Origin: Streptomyces jeddahensis
GTDB taxonomy: Bacteria > Actinomycetota > Actinomycetes > Streptomycetales > Streptomycetaceae
Length of the DNA stretch: 64,000 nt
Assembly (NCBI RefSeq): GCF_001642995.1
Contig: NZ_LOHS01000079.1
Span: 1 to 64,000, forward strand
Direction of reading: 5' to 3'
Shown here piece after piece: positions 40,215 through 49,445 of this stretch. The translations under genes were made by a program, and so were the position numbers. Position 1 is the stretch's first letter, and each line of letters begins with the position of its first letter. The notes beneath the pieces are model-generated. The model was not told the origin of the DNA and ran no database searches. It was given only the letters and a program-made list of their open reading frames with translations.

Positions 40215-41147
40215 ATGACCAGCGACGACGCCCTTCCGCCCGCCTTCCTCCGCCGTATCGAGACGCACAGCGAGCTCACGCCCGACCAGGCGGAGGCCGT
40301 GCTCGAGCTGATCACGGAGGCCGCCCGCGTCGACGGGCAGCAGGCGGTGTCCGAGCAGGGCCGGCTGCAGCTCCGTGGCGGCCCCCGCGAGGGAGTACGC
40401 CATCTCCTGCTGTTCCTCGAGGACGACCTCGTCGGATACGCCCAGCTCGAGGACACCGATCCGATCGAGGCGCCGGCCGCCGAGCTGGTGGTCCATCCGG
40501 CGCACCGCGGCCACGGGCACGGCCGCGCCCTCGGCACCGCCCTGCTCGCCGAGTCCGGCAAGCGGCTGCGCATCTGGGCGCACGGCGGGCACTCCGCCGC
40601 CCGGCACCTCTCGCAGGTCCTGGGCCTCACCCTGTTCCGCGAACTGCGCCAGATGCGGCGTCCGTTGGCGGATCTCCGCCTGCCCGAGCCGGTGCTGCCC
40701 GAGGGCGTCCGGGTACGTACGTTCGTACCGGGCGAGGACGACGCCGCCTGGCTCGCCGTGAACGCCGCGGCCTTCGCCCACCACCCCGAACAGGGCTCCC
40801 TCACCCAGCGCGACCTCGACGACCGCAAGGCCGAACCGTGGTTCGACCCCGAGGGCTTCTTCCTCGCGGAGCGGGAGGACGACGGCCGGCTGGTCGGCTT
40901 CCACTGGACGAAGGTCCACGGGGAGGAGCAGCTGGGCGAGGTGTACGTCCTCGGCGTCGCCCCCGAAGCCCAGGGCACCGGCCTGGGCCGGGCCCTGACC
41001 ACCATCGGCCTGAACCACCTCGCCGCCTCCGGCCTACCGACCGCGATGCTCTACGTCGACGCGGACAACAAGGCGGCCCTGCGCGTGTACGAGCGGCTGG
41101 GCTTCGTGACGCACGAGGTGGACCTGATGTACCGCACGGAGCTGTAA
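40215..41147 (+). CDS. mshD: Mycothiol synthase MshD
   Basis: 310 residues with two GNAT domains. The second, active domain has EVYVLGVAPEAQGTGLGRAL (acetyl-CoA loop) and NKAALRVYERLGF; the first has ELVVHPAHRGHGHGRALG. MshD acetylates Cys-GlcN-Ins with acetyl-CoA, the last step of mycothiol synthesis. Length and domain order are normal. The gene stands alone, divergent from the nucleotidase and upstream of the YtrA-type operon. The partner mshA is at the left edge of the window. Confidence 0.95.
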   Translation: MTSDDALPPAFLRRIETHSELTPDQAEAVLELITEAARVDGQQAVSEQGRLQLRGGPREGVRHLLLFLEDDLVGYAQLEDTDPIEAPAAELVVHPAHRGHGHGRALGTALLAESGKRLRIWAHGGHSAARHLSQVLGLTLFRELRQMRRPLADLRLPEPVLPEGVRVRTFVPGEDDAAWLAVNAAAFAHHPEQGSLTQRDLDDRKAEPWFDPEGFFLAEREDDGRLVGFHWTKVHGEEQLGEVYVLGVAPEAQGTGLGRALTTIGLNHLAASGLPTAMLYVDADNKAALRVYERLGFVTHEVDLMYRTEL

Positions 41148-41252
41148 CCGGGCGGGTGGCGGAGCCTCCCTGACGGGACATCACCCGCCACACAAATCAC
41201 CCGCCGCTGCTGACACACAACTCGGATCTTGACGCCACAGGCTCTGTACGCC

Positions 41253-41282
41253 ACCCTTTCACTACTCAATTAGTGAAAGGGT
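41253..41282. promoter_or_regulatory. Perfect 12-bp inverted repeat before the YtrA-type operon
   Basis: ACCCTTTCACTA and TAGTGAAAGGGT are exact inverted repeats with a 6-base centre, ending 10 bases before the chosen start of the regulator gene. YtrA-family regulators bind inverted repeats at their own promoters, so this is probably the autoregulatory operator. Confidence 0.72.
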
Positions 41283-41292
41283 GGTTGTACGA

Positions 41293-41721
41293 GTGGTCGA
41301 GTACCGCATCGACCGGCGCAGCGGCGTCGCCACCTATCTGCAGATCGTCCAGCAGACGAAACAGGCCCTGCGTCTGGGCCTGTTGGAGCCCGGCGACCAG
41401 CTCCCCACGGCCCGCGAGGTCGTGGAGGCCACGGCCATCAACCCGAACACCGTGCTGAAGGCCTACCGCGAGCTGGAGCGAGAGGGACTGGTCGAGGCCC
41501 GTCGCGGCCTCGGCACGTTCGTCCGCCGTGCGCTGGGTGCCGCGGCCGCCGGTTCGCCGCTGCGGTCCGAGCTCGCCGCGTGGGCGGCGCGGGCCCGCGC
41601 ATCCGGCCTGGACCGGGACGACGTGGCAGCCCTGTTCGCCTCCGTACTGGACGAGCAGTTCGCCGACAGCACCGACAACACCGAGGGGGACGAAGCCATG
41701 AACAAGGGGGACAACGCATGA
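41293..41721 (+). CDS. YtrA-type GntR regulator of an ABC transporter
   Basis: 142 residues. Helix-turn-helix: VATYLQIVQQTKQALRLGLL, QLPTAREVVEATAINPNTVL, KAYRELEREGLVEARRGLGT. The short C-terminal helical dimerisation domain marks the YtrA subfamily, which represses an adjacent ABC transporter. GTG at 41293 gives the usual VEYRID start and an AAAGGG site; GTG 41281 lies inside the palindrome. It overlaps the ATP-binding gene by four bases. Confidence 0.9.
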   Translation: MVEYRIDRRSGVATYLQIVQQTKQALRLGLLEPGDQLPTAREVVEATAINPNTVLKAYRELEREGLVEARRGLGTFVRRALGAAAAGSPLRSELAAWAARARASGLDRDDVAALFASVLDEQFADSTDNTEGDEAMNKGDNA

Positions 41722-42650
41722 CGGACACCGCCATCGAGGCGGCCGCACTGGGCAAGCGGTTCGGAGGGCCGTCGCGGCGCGGCGGCTGGGCGCTGCGGGA
41801 CTGCGGCTTCCGGCTCCCGGCCGGCCGCATCTGCGCGGTCGTCGGACCCAACGGCGCGGGCAAGTCGACACTGCTCGCCCACGCGGCCGGGCTGCTCGAA
41901 CCCACCGAGGGCACCCTCACCGTGCTCGGCTCCCACCCGTCCGCGGCCCGCGAGCGCATCGCGTACGTCGCCCAGGACAAGCCGCTGTACCCGCAGCTCA
42001 CGGTCACCGAGACGCTGCGGCTGGGTCACGAGCTCAACCCGGGACGCTGGGACGCCGCCCTCGCCGAGAGGATCGTGACCGACGGGCACCTCGATCCGGC
42101 GGCCCGGATCCGGGACCTGTCCGGCGGACAGCGCACCCGGGTCGCCCTCGCCCTGGTCCTCGGCAAACGGCCCGAACTCCTCCTGCTCGACGAGCCGATG
42201 GCCGACCTCGACCCCCTGGCACGCCACCAGCTGATGGGGACGCTCCTCGCAGAGGCCGCCGAGCACGGCACGACGGTGGTGATGTCGTCGCACATCCTCG
42301 GCGAGCTCGCGCACGCCTGCGACTTCCTCCTCCTCGTCGGCGACGGCCGCATCCGCCTCGGCGGCGCCATCGACGACCTGGTCGCCGCGCACCGCTTGAT
42401 CACCGGCCGCGGGCCGCTCACGGACGCGCTCGCCCCGCACACCGTCATCGAGTCCCGCGCCACCGGCCGCGGCCTCACCGCCCTGATCCGCCCTGCGGGC
42501 CCCATCGCCCCCGGCTGGGAAGCCGCGGAGCCATCCCTGGAGGACATCTTGCTCGCCCATCTGCGCTCACCGGACGCACCGGCGCTGCTCACGCCGGGCG
42601 CGACCGCCCGTTCCTCTGCTTCCGACATGTCCGCGGCGGTGACCGCATGA
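41718..42650 (+). CDS. ABC transporter ATP-binding protein (YtrA-linked)
   Basis: 310 residues with Walker A VGPNGAGKSTLL, Q-loop VAQDKPLY, signature LSGGQRTR, Walker B ELLLLDEPMADLD and the H-loop SSHI. It forms the motor of an exporter with the permease encoded next. Overlaps on both sides (ATGA) show one operon. Substrate unknown; YtrA-linked transporters often respond to cell-envelope-active compounds. Confidence 0.93.
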   Translation: MTDTAIEAAALGKRFGGPSRRGGWALRDCGFRLPAGRICAVVGPNGAGKSTLLAHAAGLLEPTEGTLTVLGSHPSAARERIAYVAQDKPLYPQLTVTETLRLGHELNPGRWDAALAERIVTDGHLDPAARIRDLSGGQRTRVALALVLGKRPELLLLDEPMADLDPLARHQLMGTLLAEAAEHGTTVVMSSHILGELAHACDFLLLVGDGRIRLGGAIDDLVAAHRLITGRGPLTDALAPHTVIESRATGRGLTALIRPAGPIAPGWEAAEPSLEDILLAHLRSPDAPALLTPGATARSSASDMSAAVTA

Positions 42651-43633
42651 GCGCATCGGCAACCCTGCGGCGCAGCTCGGGCGGCCGCCTGCGCGGCCCG
42701 TACTGGACGACGGTCCGCCTCCACCGCGCCATCCTCTGGGGGGCGCTCGGGCTGGTGATCGCGGCGGCGGTGGTGGCGGTCGCCCTGCGTGTCTCGGCGG
42801 TGGTGATCCCCGAGCAGACAGACTGCGTCGGGGCCTGCACCGACACGTTCCTCGGATTCGACAGCGCCAGGGCCTTCCTCGGGATCACCGCCGATTACGC
42901 CGCCACAGCTCTGCTGTTCCTGCCGTTCCTCGTCGGCGCCGTCGTGGCGGGACCGGTCATCGCCCGCGAGCTGGAGAGCGGGACGCACCGGCTCGCCTGG
43001 ACCCAGTCGGCGTCCCCGGCACGCTGGCTCGCGGCGAAGCTGACGGTGGCCGCCGTCGCGACGACCGCCCTGGTGCTCGCCCTGGTAGGGAGCTACCAGT
43101 TCCTCAGGGCACCCGTCGCGGGCACTTACAACCAGCGCTGGGTGGACCGGGGCGTCTTCGAGGCGTACGGCCCCGTACTCATCGCGTACTGCCTCCTGGC
43201 CGTCGCCATCGGAGCGCTCGCCGGCCTGGTGGTACGCCGCACCCTCCCCGCCATGGCGATCGCCGGGGTGGTCTCGCTGTCCATGATCCTGGCCGTCGGC
43301 TCGGTGCGCTGGGACGTGTTCCCGGTACGCACGATCACGGGCTCGGGAACGGGGAGAATGGACGGGACGATGGCCATCGGACGGGACTCCTTCCTCATGC
43401 AGTCCGGCTATGTCACAGCCTCGGGGGACCGCCTCCCGTACAACGCCTGCTGGCAACGCACCCGCGACTTCGACAGCTGTCCCGCCGACCTCAACATCAC
43501 CGGCTGGTACGTCGACTTCCACCCCCACACCCACTTCTGGTGGGTCACGTTCGCCGAGACCGCGATCATGCTGGCCCTGGCCGCCGCGGCTGCCTGGGCG
43601 GCGTTCCGCCTGCTGCGCCGCAGAACCGTATGA
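42647..43633 (+). CDS. ABC transporter permease (YtrA-linked)
   Basis: 328 residues with about six membrane helices (for example ILWGALGLVIAAAVVAVALR and ATALLFLPFLVGAVVAGPVI) and an ABC-2-like ELESGTHRLAWTQS motif after the second helix. Two larger extracytoplasmic loops contain Cys pairs (TDCVGACTD; NACWQRTRDFDSCP) that may form disulfides. It overlaps the ATPase gene by four bases and ends the operon. Confidence 0.9.
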   Translation: MSASATLRRSSGGRLRGPYWTTVRLHRAILWGALGLVIAAAVVAVALRVSAVVIPEQTDCVGACTDTFLGFDSARAFLGITADYAATALLFLPFLVGAVVAGPVIARELESGTHRLAWTQSASPARWLAAKLTVAAVATTALVLALVGSYQFLRAPVAGTYNQRWVDRGVFEAYGPVLIAYCLLAVAIGALAGLVVRRTLPAMAIAGVVSLSMILAVGSVRWDVFPVRTITGSGTGRMDGTMAIGRDSFLMQSGYVTASGDRLPYNACWQRTRDFDSCPADLNITGWYVDFHPHTHFWWVTFAETAIMLALAAAAAWAAFRLLRRRTV

Positions 43634-43895
43634 CGTAGGGTGCCGCCACCCCCGAGAGGGAGCGCAGGCACCCGGCCCCCGGCGCCGCAAGTCGCCCGGG
43701 GGCCGCCCTCCGCTATCCCGCACGTCATGTCGCCGTAACCGACGATTCAGACGGCCTTGCGACGCTCGGTGAATGACGCCCGAGGTGCCCGACCCGCCCC
43801 CTGGCTCCCGGAACGGGAGGCTTCGCCTCACCTCCCCTTTGGAGCCCGCACTTTCTGACGCGCCCGTAATGCTCTCGGCGCGGAACAATGGTTCC

Positions 43896-46190
43896 ATGAA
43901 CCAGCCCGACACCAAGGCAGACGCCCACCCGTCTCCCACCACCGCCCTTGGTGGAGACCCTTCGGGTCGCGGAGATATTCAGAACGCGCAGCCCTCCGTG
44001 GGCTCCATCGCCGCGCACCGCCCGCACACGCTCGCGGCGGCCGTCTCCGAACTGGAGCCGGACATCGACTCGGTCGACGCGGACCTGGATGCGTACATGC
44101 AGAAGGGTTTCGGCGCTGACCTGCCGGACGGCCGGTTCCTGGATCGCGAACGCAGCTGGCTCGCGTTCAACGAGCGCGTGCTCGAGCTCGCCGAGGACCC
44201 CCACACGCCCCTCCTGGAGCGCGCCAACTTCCTCGCGATCTTCGCCAGCAACCTGGACGAGTTCTTCATGGTCCGGGTCGCCGGCCTGAAGCGCCGTATC
44301 GCGACCGGTGTCGCCACCCGGTCCGCCTCCGGTCTGCAGCCGCGCGAGGTCCTGGAGATGATCTGGGCCCGCTCCCGCGAGCTCATGGCCCGGCACGCCG
44401 CCTGCTACCAGGACGACGTCGCCCCGGCGCTGGCCGAGGAGGGCATCCACCTGGTCCGCTGGAACGAGCTGACGGAGAAGGAGCAGGCCCGCCTGTTCAC
44501 GCTCTTCCGGCACCAGATCTTCCCGGTGCTGACGCCGCTGGCCGTGGACCCGGCGCACCCGTTCCCCTATATCTCCGGCCTCTCGCTCAACCTCGCGGTC
44601 GTCGTCCGCAACCCGGTCTCCGGCCACCGCCACTTCGCCCGCGTCAAGGTGCCGCCGCTGCTGTCCCGCTTCCTGGAGGCGTCGCCGAACCGCTACGTCC
44701 CCATCGAGGACGTCATCGCCGCGCACCTGGAGGAGCTGTTCCCGGGCATGGAGGTGCTGGAGCACCACATGTTCCGCCTCACCCGGAACGAGGACCTGGA
44801 GGTCGAGGAGGACGACGCCGAGAACCTGCTCCAGGCCCTGGAGAAGGAGCTCATGCGGCGCCGCTTCGGCCCGCCGGTGCGCCTCGAGGTCGAGGAGTCG
44901 ATCGACCGCTACGTCCTGGACCTGCTGGTACGCGAGCTGAAGATCAGCGAGGCCGAGGTGTACCCGCTGCCGGGCCCGCTCGACCTCACCGGCCTCTTCG
45001 GTATAGCCAAGCTGGACCGGCCGGAGCTGAAGTACCCCAAGTTCATCGCGGGCACCCACCGGGACCTCGCCGAGGTCGAGTCCGCGTCCGCGCCCGATAT
45101 CTTCGCGGCGCTGCGCGAGCGGGACGTGCTGCTGCACCACCCGTACGACTCGTTCTCCACGTCCGTGCAAGCGTTCCTGGAGCAGGCCGCGGGCGACCCG
45201 GACGTCCTCGCGATCAAGCAGACGCTGTACCGCACCTCCGGCGACTCGCCGATCGTCGACGCACTGATAGACGCCGCCGAGTCCGGCAAGCAGGTGCTGG
45301 TCCTCGTCGAGATCAAGGCACGCTTCGACGAGCAGGCCAACATCAAATGGGCCCGCAAGCTGGAGGAGGCCGGCTGCCATGTCGTGTACGGCCTGGTCGG
45401 CCTGAAGACCCACTGCAAGCTGTCGCTGGTGGTGCGCCAGGAGGGCGACACCCTCGTCCGCTACAGCCATGTCGGTACGGGCAACTACCACCCGAAGACC
45501 GCCCGGCTCTACGAGGACCTGGGGCTGCTCACCGCGGACCCGCAGGTCGGCGCCGACCTGTCGGACCTCTTCAACCGGCTGTCGGGCTACTCGCGCCGCG
45601 AAACGTACCGCCGCCTCCTCGTCGCGCCGAAGTCGCTGCGCGACGGCCTGATCTCACGGATCAACAAGGAGGCCCAGCACCACCGCGCCGGCCGCCCGGC
45701 CTACGTACGCATCAAGGTCAACTCGATGGTCGACGAAGCGGTCATCGACGCCCTGTACCGCGCCTCGCAGGCGGGCGTGCCGGTGGACGTGTGGGTGCGC
45801 GGCATCTGTGCGGTGCGGCCTGGCGTCCCGGGCCTGTCCGAGAACATCCGCGTACGCTCCGTCCTCGGCCGCTTCCTCGAGCACTCCCGTGTCTTCGCCT
45901 TCGGCAACGGCGGCGAGCCGGAGGTGTGGATCGGCAGCGCCGACATGATGCACCGCAACCTCGACCGCCGGATCGAGGCACTGGTCAGGGTCTCCGACCC
46001 GGCCCACCGGGCGGCCCTCAGCCGGCTGCTCGAAACCGGTATGTCCGACACCACGTCCTCCTGGCACCTGGGGCCCGACGGAACCTGGGCCCGTCACTCG
46101 TCCGACGGCGACGGTCAGCCGCTGCGGAACGTCCAGGAGATGCTGATAGACGCCCGGAGGCGCCGGCGTGGCACAGCAGCAACACCATGA
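43896..46190 (+). CDS. ppk: Polyphosphate kinase 1
   Basis: 764 residues. All PPK1 regions are present: N-terminal domain (RSWLAFNERVLELAEDPHTP), head domain, and two phospholipase-D-like C-terminal domains with the active-site histidines in RYSHVGTGNYHPKTARLYED and WIGSADMMHRNLDRRIE. It polymerises the ATP gamma-phosphate into polyphosphate, reversibly. In Streptomyces it influences phosphate balance and antibiotic onset. The start at 43896 precedes a disordered 60-residue head; no clear PHO box was seen before it. The CHAD gene overlaps its end by 23 bases. Confidence 0.96.
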   Translation: MNQPDTKADAHPSPTTALGGDPSGRGDIQNAQPSVGSIAAHRPHTLAAAVSELEPDIDSVDADLDAYMQKGFGADLPDGRFLDRERSWLAFNERVLELAEDPHTPLLERANFLAIFASNLDEFFMVRVAGLKRRIATGVATRSASGLQPREVLEMIWARSRELMARHAACYQDDVAPALAEEGIHLVRWNELTEKEQARLFTLFRHQIFPVLTPLAVDPAHPFPYISGLSLNLAVVVRNPVSGHRHFARVKVPPLLSRFLEASPNRYVPIEDVIAAHLEELFPGMEVLEHHMFRLTRNEDLEVEEDDAENLLQALEKELMRRRFGPPVRLEVEESIDRYVLDLLVRELKISEAEVYPLPGPLDLTGLFGIAKLDRPELKYPKFIAGTHRDLAEVESASAPDIFAALRERDVLLHHPYDSFSTSVQAFLEQAAGDPDVLAIKQTLYRTSGDSPIVDALIDAAESGKQVLVLVEIKARFDEQANIKWARKLEEAGCHVVYGLVGLKTHCKLSLVVRQEGDTLVRYSHVGTGNYHPKTARLYEDLGLLTADPQVGADLSDLFNRLSGYSRRETYRRLLVAPKSLRDGLISRINKEAQHHRAGRPAYVRIKVNSMVDEAVIDALYRASQAGVPVDVWVRGICAVRPGVPGLSENIRVRSVLGRFLEHSRVFAFGNGGEPEVWIGSADMMHRNLDRRIEALVRVSDPAHRAALSRLLETGMSDTTSSWHLGPDGTWARHSSDGDGQPLRNVQEMLIDARRRRRGTAATP

Positions 46191-47352
46191 GCGCGAGGCA
46201 GCCCCCGCAGGAGAGGTCCTTACGGCCTATCTGCAGGGCCAGGCGACGGAGTTCCTGCGCTCCCTACGACTGCACAGGGAGAGCGGGGGCTCCGGCGGAA
46301 GCTTGAACGGGGGTTCCAACGGGGGGTCCAAGGGGGTTTCCAACGGGGCCAAGGGGGGTGCCGGCGGAGGTTCCGGCGCGCCCGAGGAGACGGTCGACGC
46401 GGTGCGCGCCCTGCGCCGCTCGGCCCGCCGCATCAGCGGCACCCTGCACACGTTCCGCCCGCTGCTCGACGCCGAATGGTCCGATGCCCTCCGCCCCGAA
46501 CTGGCCTGGCTCTCGGGCACCCTGGCCCGCGAACACGCCTACGCATCGCGCCTGAACCGCTTGCTGGGCGCACTGCAACGCCTGTCGGGCAGACAACTGA
46601 CGCTGACCGCTTCGGCTGTCGGCAGTCGTTCCGACTCGGCCACCGCTGTGGGCAGTCGTTCCGCTGGGGCGGAACGGGTGGGCCCCCCGGGCCCCGACGA
46701 CGTCGGCTCGCAAACCCCGCCCGCGGGCGGCACCCTCACCGTGGGCGCAGCCAAAGCGGGCGCCCTACTGGAGCGCCAGCTGACCCTGGCCCGGACAAGG
46801 GCCCACTCGGCAGCACTGGAAGCGCTCGGCTCCTCCCGCTTCCACGCGGTCGCGGACAGCGTCGCCGTACTCGCCAGCGAGGTCCCGCTCGCCCCCAACG
46901 CGGCACGGATCGACGCCCTGAAACCGCTGGCCGCGGCCGCGGAGGACCGCCTGATCGAGGCGGTGAAGGCGCTGCCTCTGTGCCGGGCCGGCCTCCCCTA
47001 CAACGCGGAGGCCCTGATCCACGGCCTGGCGGCCGACCCGTCGCCGCAGCCGCAGGACGCCCCCTGGCACCAGGTCCGGCTGCTGCTGCGCCTGCACCGC
47101 TACGCACGGGAGGTACTGCACGGCGAGGAGGGCGTCGACGCACGCCTCCTCGAGGCCGGGCAGGCCCTGGACCAGCACCGGGACGCGGCGGAGGCGGCTG
47201 CCGCCGCGGCCGCGGCGGCCCGGACTCCCCGGATCGCCCCGGCGACGGCTTACGCGCTCGGGGTACTCCACGCAGATCAGCGACACGAGGTCGAGGCGGC
47301 CCGGTTCGCGTTCCAGCGGGTCTGGCTGCGGGAGGCGGTGAGCACCACGTGA
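46168..47352 (+). CDS. CHAD-domain protein, probable polyphosphate-binding partner
   Basis: 394 residues with a CHAD helical domain: VDAVRALRRSARRISGTLHT, AYASRLNRLLGALQR, VKALPLCRAGLPYNAEAL and LLRLHRYAREVLHGEEGV, with conserved His/Arg/Lys that bind polyphosphate. The order ppk-CHAD-Nudix is in keeping with this. Two low-complexity insertions occur: a Gly/Ser/Asn stretch (about 36-70) and a segment of about 27 residues (VGSRSDSATAVGSRSAGAER) written by a dispersed repeat. The GTG start overlaps ppk. Confidence 0.88.
   Translation: MAQQQHHEREAAPAGEVLTAYLQGQATEFLRSLRLHRESGGSGGSLNGGSNGGSKGVSNGAKGGAGGGSGAPEETVDAVRALRRSARRISGTLHTFRPLLDAEWSDALRPELAWLSGTLAREHAYASRLNRLLGALQRLSGRQLTLTASAVGSRSDSATAVGSRSAGAERVGPPGPDDVGSQTPPAGGTLTVGAAKAGALLERQLTLARTRAHSAALEALGSSRFHAVADSVAVLASEVPLAPNAARIDALKPLAAAAEDRLIEAVKALPLCRAGLPYNAEALIHGLAADPSPQPQDAPWHQVRLLLRLHRYAREVLHGEEGVDARLLEAGQALDQHRDAAEAAAAAAAAARTPRIAPATAYALGVLHADQRHEVEAARFAFQRVWLREAVSTT
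46648..46683 (+). repeat. Family A dispersed palindromic repeat, short form, inside the CHAD gene
   Basis: The hairpin CGTTCCGC-TGGG-GCGGAACG is followed by the start of the second hairpin (GGGTGGGC). A partial duplicate, GGCAGTCGTTCCG, lies just upstream at 46621. It is translated in frame. Confidence 0.8.
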
Positions 47353-47762
47353 GCAACGACGTCGTATGGGCAGCGGGCTGCGTCCTGTGGCGGAGTTCCC
47401 CTGCCGCCGGGCAACTGGAGATCTGCCTGGTGCACAGGCCGAAGTACGACGACTGGTCGCACCCGAAGGGCAAGGCGAAGCGCGGCGAGGACCTGGCGGC
47501 GTGCGCGGTGCGGGAGGTCGCGGAGGAGACGGGCCACGCGTGCGTGCTCGGCCCCCGCCTCCCCACCCTCCACTACATCGCGAGCGGTCGCCCCAAACTG
47601 GTGGCGTACTGGGCCGCAGAAGCGGGCGAAGGCCACTTCACCCCCACCCGAGAGGTAGACCGCCTCCTCTGGCTCCCCCCAGAGGAGGCCCGCCCCCACC
47701 TGACCCACCCCCGAGACCAACAACTGGTAGACGACCTACTCGCGGCCCTGCACCTCGCGTAG
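47349..47762 (+). CDS. Nudix hydrolase (MutT1-like, N-terminal domain type)
   Basis: 137 residues with a perfect Nudix box G-x5-E-x7-REVAEETG (within GKAKRGEDLAACAV and REVAEETGHA). VHRPKYDDWSHPKGK before the box is like mycobacterial MutT1, but the histidine-phosphatase half of MutT1 is absent. Possible substrates are oxidised nucleotides or diphosphoinositol/diadenosine-type polyphosphates. The GTG start overlaps the CHAD stop (GTGA). Confidence 0.9.
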   Translation: MSNDVVWAAGCVLWRSSPAAGQLEICLVHRPKYDDWSHPKGKAKRGEDLAACAVREVAEETGHACVLGPRLPTLHYIASGRPKLVAYWAAEAGEGHFTPTREVDRLLWLPPEEARPHLTHPRDQQLVDDLLAALHLA

Positions 47763-47773
47763 CGCTTACTGCT

Positions 47774-47818
47774 GTGGGCAATCGTTCCGCTGGGGCGGAA
47801 CGGGTGGGCACAGCCCAC
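47774..47818 (+). repeat. Family A dispersed palindromic repeat, minimal 45-bp form
   Basis: Two hairpins in a row: CGTTCCGC-TGGG-GCGGAACG and GTGGGC-ACA-GCCCAC. It lies 12 bases after the Nudix stop and is the shortest complete copy, so it shows the core structure. It may also terminate the ppk operon transcript. Confidence 0.85.
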
Positions 47819-47977
47819 GACGCACAGAGCCCCTCACATGGCGGGTGAGCACTCCCACCCGTTGGGGCACCCGAAAAAACCGGGCCGCCCCAACCCCGCA
47901 GAGGGCGCCCCCGCCAGAAGGCGCGCCCCCGCCAGAAGCCGTAAGCATTCCGTGACCTCACCGCACCGTCCACCGAG

Positions 47978-48010
47978 GTTCACCCCTCGTTCACTTACGC
48001 CCATCGGCCA
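47978..48010 (+). promoter_or_regulatory. PHO box (PhoP binding site) of pstS
   Basis: Two 11-base direct repeats GTTCACCCCTC and GTTCACTTACG, followed by a weaker third unit, match the streptomycete PHO box. The site lies 200 bases before pstS, as in other Streptomyces. The rest of the 448-base gap after the Nudix gene holds the family A repeat at 47774 and the untranslated leader; no other gene is seen. Confidence 0.88.
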
Positions 48011-48210
48011 CGTCACCTGTCCTGCCTAATTTCGGCCCTACCGGGTGCGTGCCGCTCATGGGGGCGGCAACCCGGACCGCATAGCTGAACAGGACGCTGC
48101 GCAGCAGAACCCGCTGCCCGGCCCCACCGGGCCCCACCCCGGAGCAGCCGCACACACCCGATATCGCACGCCGCCCCGGACGGGCGGCTCCTGGAAGGAA
48201 CTCCCGAAAA

Positions 48211-49344
48211 GTGAAGCTTCAGCGCAAGAACCGGCTTCGCGCCCTCTCCCTCGGTGCCGTCGCCGTCTCCGGCGCCCTGGCCCTCACGGCGTGCGGCTCC
48301 GACGAAACGGGCACCACGAGTGGTGGCAACGGCTCGGAGACGACCGCAGCGGGCTCCAACATCGACTGCGGCGACGCCAAGGGCCAGCTGCTGGCCGACG
48401 GCTCCTCCGCGCAGAAGAACGCGATCGACGCGTGGGTCAAGGCGTTCACGGCCCAGTGCTCGGGCGTGCAGATCAACTACAAGGGTGGCGGCTCCGGCGC
48501 CGGTGTCACCGCGTTCACCCAGGGCCAGGTGGCCTTCGCCGGCTCCGACTCCGCGCTGAAGCCCGAAGAGGTCACCGCCTCCAAGCAGGTCTGCGACGGC
48601 GGCCAGGGCATCGACCTCCCGATGGTCGGCGGCCCGATCGCGGTCGGCTACAACGTCCCGGGTGTCGACAACCTCGTCCTGGACGCCCCGACCCTCGCCA
48701 AGATCTTCGACAGCAAGATCACCAACTGGAACGACGAGGCGATCGCGAAGCTGAACCCCGACGCCAAGCTGCCCGACCTCAAGATCCAGGCGTTCCACCG
48801 CTCCGACGAGTCCGGCACCACGGACAACTTCACCAAGTACCTGATCGCCACGACGCCGGAGAACTGGAAGTACTCCGGTGGCAAGGCCTGGCAGGCCAAG
48901 GGCGGCCAGTCCGCCTCGGGCTCCTCCGGTGTCGCCCAGCAGGTGAAGCAGACCAAGGGCGCCATCAGCTACATGGAGCTGTCGTACGCCAAGGACGGCA
49001 TCGACGCGGCCAGCATCGACACGGGCGCCTCCGCTCCGGTCGAGGCCACCGTCGCGAACGCCACCAAGGCCATCGCGGACGCCAAGGTCGTCGGCACCGG
49101 CAAGGACCTGGCGCTCAAGCTGAACTACGCCACCAAGGCCGAGGGCGCCTACCCGATCACCCTGGTCACGTACGAGATCGTCTGCGACAAGGGGAACAAG
49201 GCGGACACCCTGCCCGCCACCAAGGCGTTCCTGACCTACATCGCCTCCGAGGAGGGTCAGAAGATCCTCACCGAGAACGACTACGCCCCCATGCCCGAAG
49301 ACATCATCACCAAGGTCCGCACCACCATCGAGGGCCTGAGCTGA
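48211..49344 (+). CDS. pstS: Phosphate ABC transporter substrate-binding lipoprotein PstS
   Basis: 377 residues with a lipoprotein signal (ALALTACGSDE, lipid-bearing Cys) and the phosphate-site motifs ADGSSAQ, GGGSGAGV, FAGSDSAL and RSDESGTTDNF. It binds phosphate outside the membrane for the PstCAB importer. GTG start with GGAAGGA upstream. It is first in the pst operon, which sits directly after a PHO box. Confidence 0.97.
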   Translation: MKLQRKNRLRALSLGAVAVSGALALTACGSDETGTTSGGNGSETTAAGSNIDCGDAKGQLLADGSSAQKNAIDAWVKAFTAQCSGVQINYKGGGSGAGVTAFTQGQVAFAGSDSALKPEEVTASKQVCDGGQGIDLPMVGGPIAVGYNVPGVDNLVLDAPTLAKIFDSKITNWNDEAIAKLNPDAKLPDLKIQAFHRSDESGTTDNFTKYLIATTPENWKYSGGKAWQAKGGQSASGSSGVAQQVKQTKGAISYMELSYAKDGIDAASIDTGASAPVEATVANATKAIADAKVVGTGKDLALKLNYATKAEGAYPITLVTYEIVCDKGNKADTLPATKAFLTYIASEEGQKILTENDYAPMPEDIITKVRTTIEGLS

Positions 49345-49445
49345 CCTGAGTGCGGTCCGGTCCCACCCGGGGCCGGACCGCACCGTCCGGTGCACCGCCG
49401 CCAGGAGCCGCACACCGCGTACGGCTTCGCAGACCGGAGAACCCG

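Noticed and set aside
43735..43895. PHO box before ppk
   Set aside because: Only a single GGTGAAT half-unit is visible near 43770, without the second 11-base repeat needed.
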